Positions 24,521-32,388 of a DNA stretch of 45,546 nucleotides are shown piece by piece (within the stretch, counting starts at the first letter, position 1; each line of letters starts with the position of its first letter). Source of the stretch: RGIG4074 sp964459165 (lineage in GTDB: Bacteria > Bacillota > Clostridia > Christensenellales > Borkfalkiaceae); assembly GCA_964459165.1 (NCBI GenBank), contig CAYWKM010000003.1:1-45546 (forward strand). The letters are read 5' to 3'. A model generated the notes under the pieces. The model was not told the DNA's origin. It ran no database searches and saw only the letters and a program-made list of their open reading frames with translations. The position numbers and the translations under genes were made by a program.

Positions 24521-25519
24521 ATGACGCTTTTTTTAAAGATTTTAATCCTCGTCGTCGGATTCGTCCTCTTGGTGAAGGGGGCGGACTGGTTTGTCGACGG
24601 CGCGGCGGGCGTCGCGGGCAAATTGAAGGTGCCGGAGCTCGTCGTCGGACTCACCGTCGTCGCGTTCGGCACGTCCGCGCCCGAGCTGTCCGTATCGATT
24701 ACGTCCGCGATTCAGGGAGCGGCGGATCTCACCGTGGGGAACGTGATCGGGAGCAATATTATCAATATTTTGCTCATTCTCGGGCTTACCGCCGTCGTGC
24801 ATGAAATTCCCGTTCACAAAAATTCGCTCCGGATCGATTTGCCCTTCCTCATCGCCGTTTCGTTGCTTTTCGCCGTCGTCGGTTACGCCGGAAGGCAGCT
24901 CGGAAGAATAGACGGCGGCGTCCTGTTTGCCCTCCTGATTTTATACGTCGGATTTCTGATTCGTCAGGCGTTAGCCGAAAGGAAGAAGGCGATCGCCGAC
25001 GGCGTCGAGGAGGAAGCGGAGGAGGAACCGAAAGGGAAAATACGCGCATGGTACGCGCGTATGTGCGGTAGGGCGTGGTTTTTAATCGTCATTACGATCG
25101 TCGGACTCGCCTGCGTCATTTGGGGGAGCGATTTCGTCGTGGATTCCGCAACCTACATCGCGCAAACGCTCGGCATAGACGAGCGGATCATCGGACTCAC
25201 CGTGGTCGCAATCGGAACGTCTCTCCCCGAGCTCGTTACGTCGGTCACGGCGGCGAGAAAGGGCAAGACGGATATCGCGGTGGGCAATATTATCGGAAGC
25301 AATATTTTCAATCTGCTCTGCGTAGCCGGTTTCACTTCCCTTTTGTTCCCGCTCGAATTTTCTCTCTCCTTTACGGTCGACGCGCTGATCGCGCTGGGCG
25401 CGACGGTTCTCCTCGCCGTTTTGTCCTATCTGCCGAAGCATAAAATCGGAAGAGGGGGAGGCGTTCTCCTGCTCGTCTGCTTCGCGGGGTATTTCGCCTA
25501 TTTGTTTATCACCGCTTAA
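24521..25519 (+). CDS. CaCA-family cation antiporter (YrbG-like Na+/Ca2+ exchanger)
   Basis: The 332-aa membrane protein has two inverted alpha-repeats of the calcium/cation antiporter family: GLTVVAFGTSAPELSVS with VGNVIGSNIINILLILG in the first half, and GLTVVAIGTSLPELVTSV with VGNIIGSNIFNLLCVAG in the second, about ten membrane segments in all. A short acidic cytoplasmic loop (EEEAEEEP, near residue 167) divides the halves. The start at 24521 is chosen because AAAGGAG lies 10 bases before it; the upstream in-frame ATG at 24494 is inside the riboswitch platform. Riboswitch control suggests that Mn2+ is exported or sensed along with Ca2+; transport specificity is inference. Confidence 0.92.
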   Translation: MTLFLKILILVVGFVLLVKGADWFVDGAAGVAGKLKVPELVVGLTVVAFGTSAPELSVSITSAIQGAADLTVGNVIGSNIINILLILGLTAVVHEIPVHKNSLRIDLPFLIAVSLLFAVVGYAGRQLGRIDGGVLFALLILYVGFLIRQALAERKKAIADGVEEEAEEEPKGKIRAWYARMCGRAWFLIVITIVGLACVIWGSDFVVDSATYIAQTLGIDERIIGLTVVAIGTSLPELVTSVTAARKGKTDIAVGNIIGSNIFNLLCVAGFTSLLFPLEFSLSFTVDALIALGATVLLAVLSYLPKHKIGRGGGVLLLVCFAGYFAYLFITA

Positions 25520-25542
25520 ATAAAAAAGGTTTTCGGAAATTT

Positions 25543-27258
25543 ATGAAAAATCTTTTAAGATTCTTACGTAATTATAAAAAAGAGAGCGTTCTCGCGCCGC
25601 TGTTCAAGTTTTTGGAGGCGGTATTCGAGCTCGTCGTCCCTTTGGTCGTCGCTTCCATCGTCGACGAGGGAATCGGCGAGGGAAATAAGGGCTATATCGT
25701 CGGTATGTGCGGGGCGCTCGTCGCGCTCGCCGTCGTCGGGCTCGTCGCTTCCTGCACGGCGCAATACTTTGCGGCGAAGGCGGCGGTGGGCTTCTCCACG
25801 GAGCTGAGAGGCTCGCTCTTTCGCAAATTGCAGAGTCTGAGCTACAGCGAGATCGACGGCATGGGGACTTCCACGATGATCACTCGCATGACGAGCGACG
25901 TCAATCAGGTGCAGAACGGCGTAAACATGGTTCTGCGCTTGTTTCTTCGTTCGCCCGTCGTCGTGTTCGGCTCGCTCGTCATGGCGTTCGTCGTAGACGT
26001 AAAGTGCGGAATCGTCTTCGCTTGCGTCATTCCCGTACTCGCCGCCATCGTCTTCGGCGTCACGAAGATTACCGTTCCCCTCTATAAAAATTCTCAGAAC
26101 AAGCTGGATAAGGTATATCTTTCCACGAAGGAAAATCTCGTCGGGGCGAGAGTGATTCGGGCGTTCTGTAAAGAGGAGGACGAAACCGAGCTCTTCGAAA
26201 AGAGGAATCTCGCCTATACGAAAAATCAGAAATTCGCGAGCAATATTTCCGCGATCATGAATCCCGTCACCTACGTGGTCGTCAATATCGCGGTCATCGT
26301 CCTCCTCTATACGGGCGCGGTAAGGGTGAGCCTCGGCTCTCTCTCGCAAGGGGAGGTCCTCGCCCTGTACAACTATATGTCTCAGATCCTCGTGGAGCTC
26401 GTCAAATTTTCCAACCTCATCGTTACGATTACCAAGACGATCGCGTGCGGCAATCGCTTGGACGCGGTGTTGCAGACGAAAAACAGCCTGCAGCGCGTCT
26501 CGGACGACAGGGTATATAACGCCTCGCACGTCTCGTTCGACGGCGTTTCTTTGCGCTATCGCGGCGCGGGCGCGCCTTCGTTGGAAGACGTCACCTTTTC
26601 GGCGGAAAGGGGGCAGACGATCGGCGTTATCGGCGGAACGGGCAGCGGAAAGACCTCCCTCGTCAACCTCATCCCTCATTTTTACGATTGCGATCGGGGC
26701 AGAGTGTGCGTGAACGGCAGGGACGTAAAATCCTATTCCGACGAGGAGCTTCTCTCTCTCGTCGCCGTCGTTCCCCAGCACGCCGTGCTCTTTAAGGGGA
26801 GCATTCGCGATAACCTGAAATGGGGGAACGAATCGGCTACGGACGAAGAGCTCTTGCGGGCGGTCGAGCTCGCTCAGGCTACGGACGTACTCGCGGCGAA
26901 GGGAGGTCTCGACGGAATGATCGAGCAGGGGGGCGGAAACCTCTCCGGCGGACAGAAACAGCGGCTCACGATCGCGCGCGCCGTCGTCAAAAATCCGGAG
27001 ATTCTCATTCTCGACGACAGCGCGTCCGCCCTCGATTACGCGACGGACGCCGCGCTCCGAAAGGCGTTGAAAGGGATCAGGGCGACGGTGTTCATCGTTT
27101 CGCAACGCACGTCCTCCATACAGGGCGCGGACCGGATCGTCGTGCTCGACGACGGCAAAGCGGTCGGAATCGGCGCGCACGACGAGCTCTTAAAGACCTG
27201 CGGCGTCTATAAGGAAATTTACGATTCACAGTTCAAGGGGGAAAGCGCGGATGCGTAA
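25543..27258 (+). CDS. ABC exporter half-transporter, degenerate ATP site subunit
   Basis: The 571-aa protein has six membrane segments followed by an ATPase domain. Walker A is GGTGSGKTS (about residues 364-372) and the signature is LSGGQKQR. Walker B is ILILDDSASALD, where the catalytic Glu is replaced by Asp. The switch region reads FIVSQRTSSI, with Gln instead of the usual His. These changes mark the non-hydrolysing site of a heterodimeric exporter (BmrC/D or TM287/288 type). It overlaps its partner gene by 8 bases. Multidrug or lipid-like export is typical; the substrate is unknown. It starts 23 bases after the antiporter gene with a weak ribosome binding site and may be in the same transcript. 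Confidence 0.92.
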   Translation: MKNLLRFLRNYKKESVLAPLFKFLEAVFELVVPLVVASIVDEGIGEGNKGYIVGMCGALVALAVVGLVASCTAQYFAAKAAVGFSTELRGSLFRKLQSLSYSEIDGMGTSTMITRMTSDVNQVQNGVNMVLRLFLRSPVVVFGSLVMAFVVDVKCGIVFACVIPVLAAIVFGVTKITVPLYKNSQNKLDKVYLSTKENLVGARVIRAFCKEEDETELFEKRNLAYTKNQKFASNISAIMNPVTYVVVNIAVIVLLYTGAVRVSLGSLSQGEVLALYNYMSQILVELVKFSNLIVTITKTIACGNRLDAVLQTKNSLQRVSDDRVYNASHVSFDGVSLRYRGAGAPSLEDVTFSAERGQTIGVIGGTGSGKTSLVNLIPHFYDCDRGRVCVNGRDVKSYSDEELLSLVAVVPQHAVLFKGSIRDNLKWGNESATDEELLRAVELAQATDVLAAKGGLDGMIEQGGGNLSGGQKQRLTIARAVVKNPEILILDDSASALDYATDAALRKALKGIRATVFIVSQRTSSIQGADRIVVLDDGKAVGIGAHDELLKTCGVYKEIYDSQFKGESADA

Positions 27259-29044
27259 GGAAGAAAAGCGGAAAGCCGGTCGGAGCGCGTTTGCCCGCGT
27301 GTTGAAATATCTGAAGAGTTCTCTTCCCCTCATTCTGCTCACGCTCTTTTTGGCGTTCGTCACGGTCGCGTTCACCCTGTACGTACCCATTCTCGTGGGC
27401 GACGCGATCGATTGCATTCTCGATACGGGCGTAGACTTCGCCTCGTTGAAAAATTACCTCATAGGAATCGGCGCGTGCGCTTTGGTCACGGCGGCGTCGC
27501 AGTGGCTGATGAGCGTCGTCAACAACACGATCTCCTATAACACCGTAAAAAAAATAAGGGAGGACGCTTTTTTAAAGATTCAGAAGCTTCCTTTCTCCTA
27601 CATCGATAATCATTCCTACGGCGACGTGGCGAATCGGGTCGTCGCCGACGTGGATTTATTCGCCGACGGACTCCTGATGGGATTTACCCAGCTGTTTACG
27701 GGCGTTCTCACGATCGTGGGGACAATCGTATTCATGCTGAAGATCAACTGGATGGTCGCCGCCGCCGTGGCGGTCGTCACGCCGCTCTCGCTTTTCGTCG
27801 CGAAATTTATCGCGACGCATACCTTCTCGATGTTCGCCGCGCAGTCGAAGACGAGGGGCGAACAGACGGCTTTTATCGACGAAATGATCGGGAATCTGAA
27901 GGTGGTGAAGGCTTTCTCGCACGAGGGCGAAAACGAGGAGAAGTTCGACGAAATCAACGCTCGTTTAAAGGATTGCTCGCTGAAAGCGATCTTCTTTTCC
28001 TCGCTCACGAATCCTTGCACGCGGTTCGTCAACGCCGTCGTCTACGCGCTCGTCGCGCTTCTCGGCGCGATCTTTGTCATTATGAGCGCGGGCTCGGACT
28101 CGTTTCTGTTGGGCGGCATGACGGTCGCCGGGCTGACGGTGGGCGGTCTTTCCAAGTTTTTGTCGTACGCCACCCAATATACGAAGCCCTTCAACGAGAT
28201 TTCCGGCGTGGTCACGGAATTTCAGAACGCGCTCGCCTGCGCTTCGCGCATCTTCGAGCTCATCGACGCCGAACCGCAAAAAGACGACTCCGATTTGCCC
28301 GAAATGGGGCGGGCGTGCGGCGAAGTGACGCTCGAAAAGGTAAATTTTTCCTATACGCCCGATAAAAAGCTCATCGAAAACTTTTCTTTACAGGTAAAAT
28401 CGGGACAGCGCGTCGCCATCGTGGGACCTACGGGCTGCGGAAAGACGACCGTCGTCAATCTTCTCATGCGTTTTTACGATGTGGACGAGGGGAGGATTTG
28501 CGTCGATCGAAAGGACGTACGGGAGATTACCCGCCGTTCCCTCCGAAAAAATTACGGCATGGTCTTGCAGGAGACGTGGCTTAAAAACGGCACGGTCAGG
28601 GAAAATATCGCCATGGGCAAGCCGGACGCGACGGACGAGGAGATCGTCGCCGCGGCGAAGGCGGCGCACGCGCATTCCTTCATCGTTCGCCTCAAAGACG
28701 GTTACGATACCGTCGTCGGCGAGGAGGGCGGTTCGCTCTCGCAGGGGCAGAAGCAGCTCCTCTGCATTACGCGCATCATGCTCGGAGCGCCGCCCATGCT
28801 CATTCTCGACGAGGCAACCTCCTCCATCGATACGAGGACGGAGCTGAAAATTCAGGAAGATTTCGCCAAGATGACGAAGGGCAGGACGAGCTTTATCGTC
28901 GCTCACCGCCTCTCCACGATTCGAAGCGCGGACGTGATTCTCGTCATGAAGGACGGGCGGATCGTCGAGCAGGGCAAGCACGACGAGCTCCTTTCCAAGG
29001 GAGGCTTTTACAGCCTTTTGTACAACAGCCAGTTCGCGAATTGA
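27251..29044 (+). CDS. ABC exporter half-transporter, catalytic subunit
   Basis: The 597-aa protein has six membrane segments plus an ATPase domain with canonical residues: Walker A GPTGCGKTT, signature LSQGQKQL, Walker B MLILDEATSSID with catalytic Glu, and switch His in IVAHRLSTI. With the upstream subunit it forms a heterodimeric exporter in which only one of the two ATP sites is fully active. Its ATG lies 8 bases inside the upstream gene, after AAGGGGGAAAG. A long hairpin follows the stop. Substrate unknown; it is not part of the neighbouring polysaccharide genes by any direct evidence. Confidence 0.94.
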   Translation: MRKEEKRKAGRSAFARVLKYLKSSLPLILLTLFLAFVTVAFTLYVPILVGDAIDCILDTGVDFASLKNYLIGIGACALVTAASQWLMSVVNNTISYNTVKKIREDAFLKIQKLPFSYIDNHSYGDVANRVVADVDLFADGLLMGFTQLFTGVLTIVGTIVFMLKINWMVAAAVAVVTPLSLFVAKFIATHTFSMFAAQSKTRGEQTAFIDEMIGNLKVVKAFSHEGENEEKFDEINARLKDCSLKAIFFSSLTNPCTRFVNAVVYALVALLGAIFVIMSAGSDSFLLGGMTVAGLTVGGLSKFLSYATQYTKPFNEISGVVTEFQNALACASRIFELIDAEPQKDDSDLPEMGRACGEVTLEKVNFSYTPDKKLIENFSLQVKSGQRVAIVGPTGCGKTTVVNLLMRFYDVDEGRICVDRKDVREITRRSLRKNYGMVLQETWLKNGTVRENIAMGKPDATDEEIVAAAKAAHAHSFIVRLKDGYDTVVGEEGGSLSQGQKQLLCITRIMLGAPPMLILDEATSSIDTRTELKIQEDFAKMTKGRTSFIVAHRLSTIRSADVILVMKDGRIVEQGKHDELLSKGGFYSLLYNSQFAN

Positions 29045-29111
29045 GCCGCGCGGAGGAACTGTTTTCGCCGTAAAAACATTTTTTCTTCCCGTCCGTTTCA
29101 CCGGACAGGCG

Positions 29112-29151
29112 AAAGGCGAATGCGTTTCCGTTGGGAAACGCATTCGCCTTT
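29112..29151 (+). terminator. Long hairpin terminator after the ABC exporter
   Basis: A perfect 18-bp stem with a GTTG loop (29112-29129 with 29134-29151; outer AAA/TTT, inner GTTTCC/GGAAAC). The T-run is only TTT, so it relies on stem strength. It can work in both directions. Confidence 0.65.
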
Positions 29152-29171
29152 ATCGTATATTTTAAGCAAGG

Positions 29172-29203
29172 AAAGCTCCCTCGAAAGGATTCGAGGGAGC
29201 TTT
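29172..29203 (-). terminator. Hairpin downstream of vsr
   Basis: A perfect 14-bp stem, AAAGCTCCCTCGAA (29172-29185) with TTCGAGGGAGCTTT (29190-29203), two bases beyond the vsr stop. The T-run on the minus strand is short (TTT, then CCTTG), so termination is likely but not ideal. Confidence 0.6.
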
Positions 29204-29205
29204 CG

Positions 29206-29619
29206 CTAATCTTCTATTAAACGACGTATTTTTTCGCGTAAAATCTGCTCGTTCTTGCGGGTTAGTTCGCATTCCCAAACGCGTATGACCGTCCATCCGC
29301 GACTTTCAAATCTTTCGGTTATTTCTCTATCGTGTCGCATATTGCGCTCGCGTTTCTTTTGCCAATACTCGGCGTTATCGTTCGGGCGCGTGTTTCTGCA
29401 ATCGTGTCCGTGCCAAAAGCAACCGTCGACAAAAATCGCTATTTTCTTGCGTGGAAAAACAAAATCGGGACGACCTTTAACCTTGTAGTTTCGTTGCCAA
29501 CCGATTATACCGTAACGTTTAAATACTTCTATTAGTTTTAATTCGGTCGATTTGTTTTTCTTTGAGTGAACTGCGCTCATAATTTGAGAGCGTTTCTCTT
29601 TGTCGAATACGTCCGCCAT
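29206..29619 (-). CDS. vsr: Very short patch repair (Vsr) endonuclease
   Basis: The 137-aa nuclease nicks next to T:G mismatches that arise when 5-methylcytosine deaminates in a methyltransferase site. Motifs: MSAVHSKKNKSTE at the N-terminus, YKVKGRPDFVFPRKKIAIFV, and the strongly conserved VDGCFWHGHDC, which holds the catalytic and zinc-binding region, then EYWQKKRERN. It lies 4 bases after the putative restriction gene on the same strand, opposite the C5-methyltransferase, so it completes the restriction-modification island. Base use is AT-rich compared with the flanking genes. Confidence 0.96.
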   Translation of the reverse strand: MADVFDKEKRSQIMSAVHSKKNKSTELKLIEVFKRYGIIGWQRNYKVKGRPDFVFPRKKIAIFVDGCFWHGHDCRNTRPNDNAEYWQKKRERNMRHDREITERFESRGWTVIRVWECELTRKNEQILREKIRRLIED

Positions 29620-29623
29620 AGGC

Positions 29624-30358
29624 TTATTCTAATACGGTTACCCAACCTTTATCAAACGATAGAGCCTGTAAAATACTTGCTTTGTCCAACTTTTCGGGCT
29701 TTCGTATCTTCAAGTGATACCTTTCTTGCGGTATTTCCTCTATAATGGTAAATTGACTGCCGTGCGGTTGCCAAGTAAATTTATGATTATGCCCTTCTTT
29801 TGTGTAACCCTCAAGATTGCCGCGACGATTCCATTCAAATACATATTGATCGCTGTCGTATCGTATTGTTTCGACTTCAAAAATTAGATATTCGCTATAA
29901 TCGAGTCCTTTAATTAGCACAACCGTTCTTGCAAACTTAAAATATTGTCGGACGCCCGATACTCGCTCATTCCATATACTTAATACCATTTTGCCGATAT
30001 GATTGGGATCCGCTTCGGTAATTCTATCTTCTCCATAACTATATGTAGGCGAATTTCTTCCGCTTATCAATCGTACCGTTCTTTGTTTCCCAATATTGCC
30101 GCTTGCCTTTACGGTTTTAGCGCTCCAACAACAATTATCCAAAACAACGTCGTCCAAACCGACGTTAGAAGGTTTCCAATCCGCTTTAATACAATTTGCG
30201 AAAATTTGTTCCCACTCGTTGCCTTCCAAAGACATGGTATCTTTTGTAGCGAGCATATATACGATTTCTTCCGCAAATCTTTCAACAAACGACGAAGGGA
30301 ATTTATTGATAGCATATGGCGGCGTCGCCTTGCTTACGGTTCTTAATTTAGGTTCCAT
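29624..30358 (-). CDS. Putative type II restriction endonuclease
   Basis: I do not recognise a named family for this 244-aa protein. Context is the main evidence: it is divergent from a C5-cytosine methyltransferase and followed 4 bases later by vsr, where the cognate nuclease is expected. A plausible PD-(D/E)XK core is visible: Glu in SLEGNEWEQIF (about residues 43-53), Asp69/Asp70 and Asp74, then Ser79-Ala80-Lys81 in WSAKTVK, a form with Ser in place of the usual Glu. Its promoter is TTGATG-17-TATAAT, with GAGGCG before the ATG. Recognition sequence unknown. AT-rich base use matches the rest of the island. Confidence 0.65.
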   Translation of the reverse strand: MEPKLRTVSKATPPYAINKFPSSFVERFAEEIVYMLATKDTMSLEGNEWEQIFANCIKADWKPSNVGLDDVVLDNCCWSAKTVKASGNIGKQRTVRLISGRNSPTYSYGEDRITEADPNHIGKMVLSIWNERVSGVRQYFKFARTVVLIKGLDYSEYLIFEVETIRYDSDQYVFEWNRRGNLEGYTKEGHNHKFTWQPHGSQFTIIEEIPQERYHLKIRKPEKLDKASILQALSFDKGWVTVLE

Positions 30359-30386
30359 AATTCGCCTCGTTTCAACTATTTGTTAC

Positions 30387-30415
30387 ATTATATCACACTT
30401 TTCCGAAATCATCAA
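30387..30415 (-). promoter_or_regulatory. Sigma-A promoter of the putative restriction gene
   Basis: On the minus strand TTGATG (30410-30415), 17 bp, TATAAT (30387-30392). The -35 overlaps the inverted repeat at 30414-30432 by two bases. Confidence 0.75.
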
Positions 30416-30432
30416 AGATTAAAAATATCTTT
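30414..30432. promoter_or_regulatory. Inverted repeat between divergent R-M promoters
   Basis: AAAGAT (30414-30419), 7 bases, ATCTTT (30427-30432). It touches the restriction-gene -35 and lies 20 bases upstream of the methyltransferase -35. It is a candidate operator for the HTH domain of the methyltransferase; this is inference from position. Confidence 0.35.
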
Positions 30433-30452
30433 CTTAATTTTTTCTTATTTCA

Positions 30453-30481
30453 TTGACTTCTTTTTTTACTTATGTTATACT
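30453..30481 (+). promoter_or_regulatory. Sigma-A promoter of the HTH-methyltransferase
   Basis: TTGACT (30453-30458), 17 bp, TATACT (30476-30481). The start near 30488 excludes the in-frame ATG at 30484 as initiator. Confidence 0.75.
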
Positions 30482-30522
30482 AAATGGGAAGTTTACTTCG
30501 CACAGTTGATATGGAGAATAAA

Positions 30523-31704
30523 ATGATAGCAAACGTAGAATTACAAAGAAAGCGGGTAGGTTTAACGCAAACGGAATTGTCAAACAAAGTGGGTATAAGC
30601 CGGCGAGCGCTTTCATCTATCGAAAAATCCGTTTCTATTCCGTCCGTCGATATTGCGCTTAAAATAGCGTCGGCTTTGAACACTACGGTCGAACAAATTT
30701 TTTCTAACGATACGCCGCTTCAAAGTTTTCAGTATGAGCCGCAAATCACCGAATATACCCCAAATAACAGGTGGGCGGACTTCACATTTATAGACCTTTT
30801 TGCGGGGATAGGCGGTATTCGATTAGGTTTTGAGAGCGTGGGCGGCAGATGCGTTTTTTCTTCCGAATTTGACGAAGACGCTTGTAAAACTTATGAAGCG
30901 AATTTCGGCGAACACCCGTCGGGCGATATCACCAAAATTAACGCCGCCGATATTCCCGATTTCGATATTTTGCTCGGCGGGTTTCCTTGTCAAGCGTTTT
31001 CGATTATAGGGAAAAAAGAAGGATTTGCCAACGAAACTTGCGGTACGCTATTTTTTGATATAGAAAGAATATTGAAAGCAAAACGTCCGTCGGCGTTTAT
31101 GCTTGAGAACGTAAGGAATTTAGTCGCTCACGATAACGGCAACACCTTCAAAATAATTCGGGGACACTTGGAGGCTCTCGGGTATCACATTCACGCAAAA
31201 GTTCTCAATGCTCTTGACTATGGCGTTCCGCAAAAGAGAGAGCGCATTATAATAGTCGGTTTTTTGAAAGACTTGCCGTTTGAATTTCCTCTGCCTATAA
31301 AAGAAAGCGAAAGATTACAGTTGTCCGATATACTTGAAAGCGACGTTGACGCAAGATATTACGTTAAAGATAATATTCGTTTATCAAGGCTTGAAAGACT
31401 TCACGATAAAGATTATCCAAAGCCTTACATTTCCCACGAGAATATGGCGGGAACGGTTACTCCGCACCCGTATTCGTCGGCATTACGAGCGGGAGCTTCC
31501 GCAAACTATATCCTTATAAACGACGAGCGCAGACCTACCGAACGCGAGATGTTAAGGATACAAGGGTTTCCCGATACGTTCAAAATCGTTGTTCCTTACG
31601 GAAAAGTTAAAAAGCAATGCGGTAATTCCGTAGCGGTTCCTATGATTAAAGCCGTGGCTAATCAAATGTTAAAAACACTTCGTGAATATGATATTGAAGT
31701 GTAG
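30523..31704 (+). CDS. C5-cytosine DNA methyltransferase with N-terminal HTH
   Basis: The 393-aa enzyme methylates C5 of cytosine in a specific sequence. An XRE-type helix-turn-helix (about residues 5-60: VGLTQTELSNKVGISRRALS) is fused in front of a complete catalytic domain: motif I FIDLFAGIGGIRLGF, motif IV GGFPCQAFS with the catalytic Cys, motif VI MLENVRNL, motif VIII QKRERIIIVGF, and motif X KQCGNSVAVPMI. The HTH probably makes the enzyme its own regulator and perhaps a repressor of the divergent nuclease, as in M.SsoII/M.EcoRII-like enzymes. ATG 30523 is chosen because GGAG lies 6 bases before it; ATG 30511 (four residues longer) overlaps that site. The target sequence is not readable. 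Confidence 0.93.
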   Translation: MIANVELQRKRVGLTQTELSNKVGISRRALSSIEKSVSIPSVDIALKIASALNTTVEQIFSNDTPLQSFQYEPQITEYTPNNRWADFTFIDLFAGIGGIRLGFESVGGRCVFSSEFDEDACKTYEANFGEHPSGDITKINAADIPDFDILLGGFPCQAFSIIGKKEGFANETCGTLFFDIERILKAKRPSAFMLENVRNLVAHDNGNTFKIIRGHLEALGYHIHAKVLNALDYGVPQKRERIIIVGFLKDLPFEFPLPIKESERLQLSDILESDVDARYYVKDNIRLSRLERLHDKDYPKPYISHENMAGTVTPHPYSSALRAGASANYILINDERRPTEREMLRIQGFPDTFKIVVPYGKVKKQCGNSVAVPMIKAVANQMLKTLREYDIEV

Positions 31705-31763
31705 CTCGGCGGACTATACTTGACGATCTATTCGCCGTTTGGCAAATCGTAACAGGATAACAA

Positions 31764-31802
31764 AGAGGAGCTCATAGCGATATGGGTTCCTCTCTTTTTT
31801 TA
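31764..31802 (+). terminator. Rho-independent terminator after the methyltransferase
   Basis: A 13-bp stem (31764-31776 with 31781-31793, two G-U pairs) with a GCGA loop, followed by C and eight T. It marks the right end of the island. Confidence 0.88.
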
Positions 31803-32059
31803 AGAGCTTCAAACATCCTACAAACAAATCCTTGTAAAAACGGACGACGAGCCTCGTGGATCGCGGGATCCTGCAACGGGACGAGACAGGGCGCAAGGGA
31901 TTCTTTCGGGAATAAGGTTTTTGCGTTAGGCGTTTAAGCGCTCGCCCGCAACGGCGGAAAAACGGGGGGTGAATCGTTCGTCTTTCGCTTCAAAAGGGGG
32001 TCGCCCTGAAAGAATCGCGCCCCTTCGGGCGGCGGGGAGGGGGGAGCACGTTCGCAAAT
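31803..32059. other. Gap without recognised gene
   Basis: Base use changes here from the AT-rich island to GC-rich sequence typical of the rest of the window. Short frames exist, but none has a ribosome binding site or a family I recognise. A few short GC hairpins with TTCG loops are present (for example near 32018-32032). It may be leftover host sequence at the island edge. Confidence 0.45.
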
Positions 32060-32077
32060 AAAGGGGAATTCCCCTTT
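32060..32077. repeat. Perfect 18-bp palindrome upstream of the yqfC promoter
   Basis: AAAGGGGAATTCCCCTTT is fully self-complementary. It ends 4 bases before the -35 element of the yqfC promoter, so it could be an operator or the end hairpin of an upstream transcript. Confidence 0.5.
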
Positions 32078-32081
32078 TCCG

Positions 32082-32110
32082 TCATTTTTAAAAAGATCCT
32101 TTCATACAAT
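32082..32110 (+). promoter_or_regulatory. Sigma-E-type promoter of yqfC-yqfD
   Basis: TCATTTT (32082-32088), a 14-bp spacer, then CATACAAT (32103-32110). This matches the mother-cell sigma-E pattern (KMATATW, 14 bp, CATACAnT) with a single -35 mismatch. In Bacillus yqfC-yqfD is a sigma-E unit. Confidence 0.75.
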
Positions 32111-32118
32111 AGTTTCGT

Positions 32119-32388
32119 ATGGAACTCATTCAAGAAATCATGGAGCAACTCCGTTACGACGCGGCCGTTTCCTCCTCCTTCCGGTATTACTTTGTGGACG
32201 GAGCGGGCGCGTACTTTCAGAACGTAAAATCCATTTCCTCCTTTTCCGAAAACGAAGTTTCGCTATGCGTTGCGGGCGGAGAGGTGAAAATACGGGGGAA
32301 GGGATTGTTTATCCGCAAGTACTTCGAGGGGGATGCGATCGTTGACGGGAAAATTACAGATATCGAAAAAATTATCCGCTCTGTTTAA
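32119..32388 (+). CDS. yqfC: Sporulation protein YqfC
   Basis: The 89-aa member of the YabP/YqfC family is a small mother-cell sporulation protein of unknown biochemical role. The conserved pattern is present: a hydrophobic strand near FVDGAGAYFQNVKSISSFSE, then VSLCVAGGEVKIRGKGLFI, then KYFEGDAIVDGKITDIEKI. It is the first gene of the conserved yqfC to recO cluster. The ATG lies only about 9 bases after the sigma-E -10 element, with no ribosome binding site, so it may be read from a leaderless or nearly leaderless mRNA. The next in-frame ATG (32140) is not better supported. Confidence 0.88.
   Translation: MELIQEIMEQLRYDAAVSSSFRYYFVDGAGAYFQNVKSISSFSENEVSLCVAGGEVKIRGKGLFIRKYFEGDAIVDGKITDIEKIIRSV

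Noticed and set aside
25564..27180. Long minus-strand frame opposite the ABC exporter gene
   Set aside because: High Arg/Asp/Glu composition typical of an antisense shadow in GC-rich DNA; the plus strand has complete ABC motifs.
31803..32059. Possible gene remnant between the R-M island and yqfC
   Set aside because: All three forward frames were read; none gave a recognisable protein or start signal.
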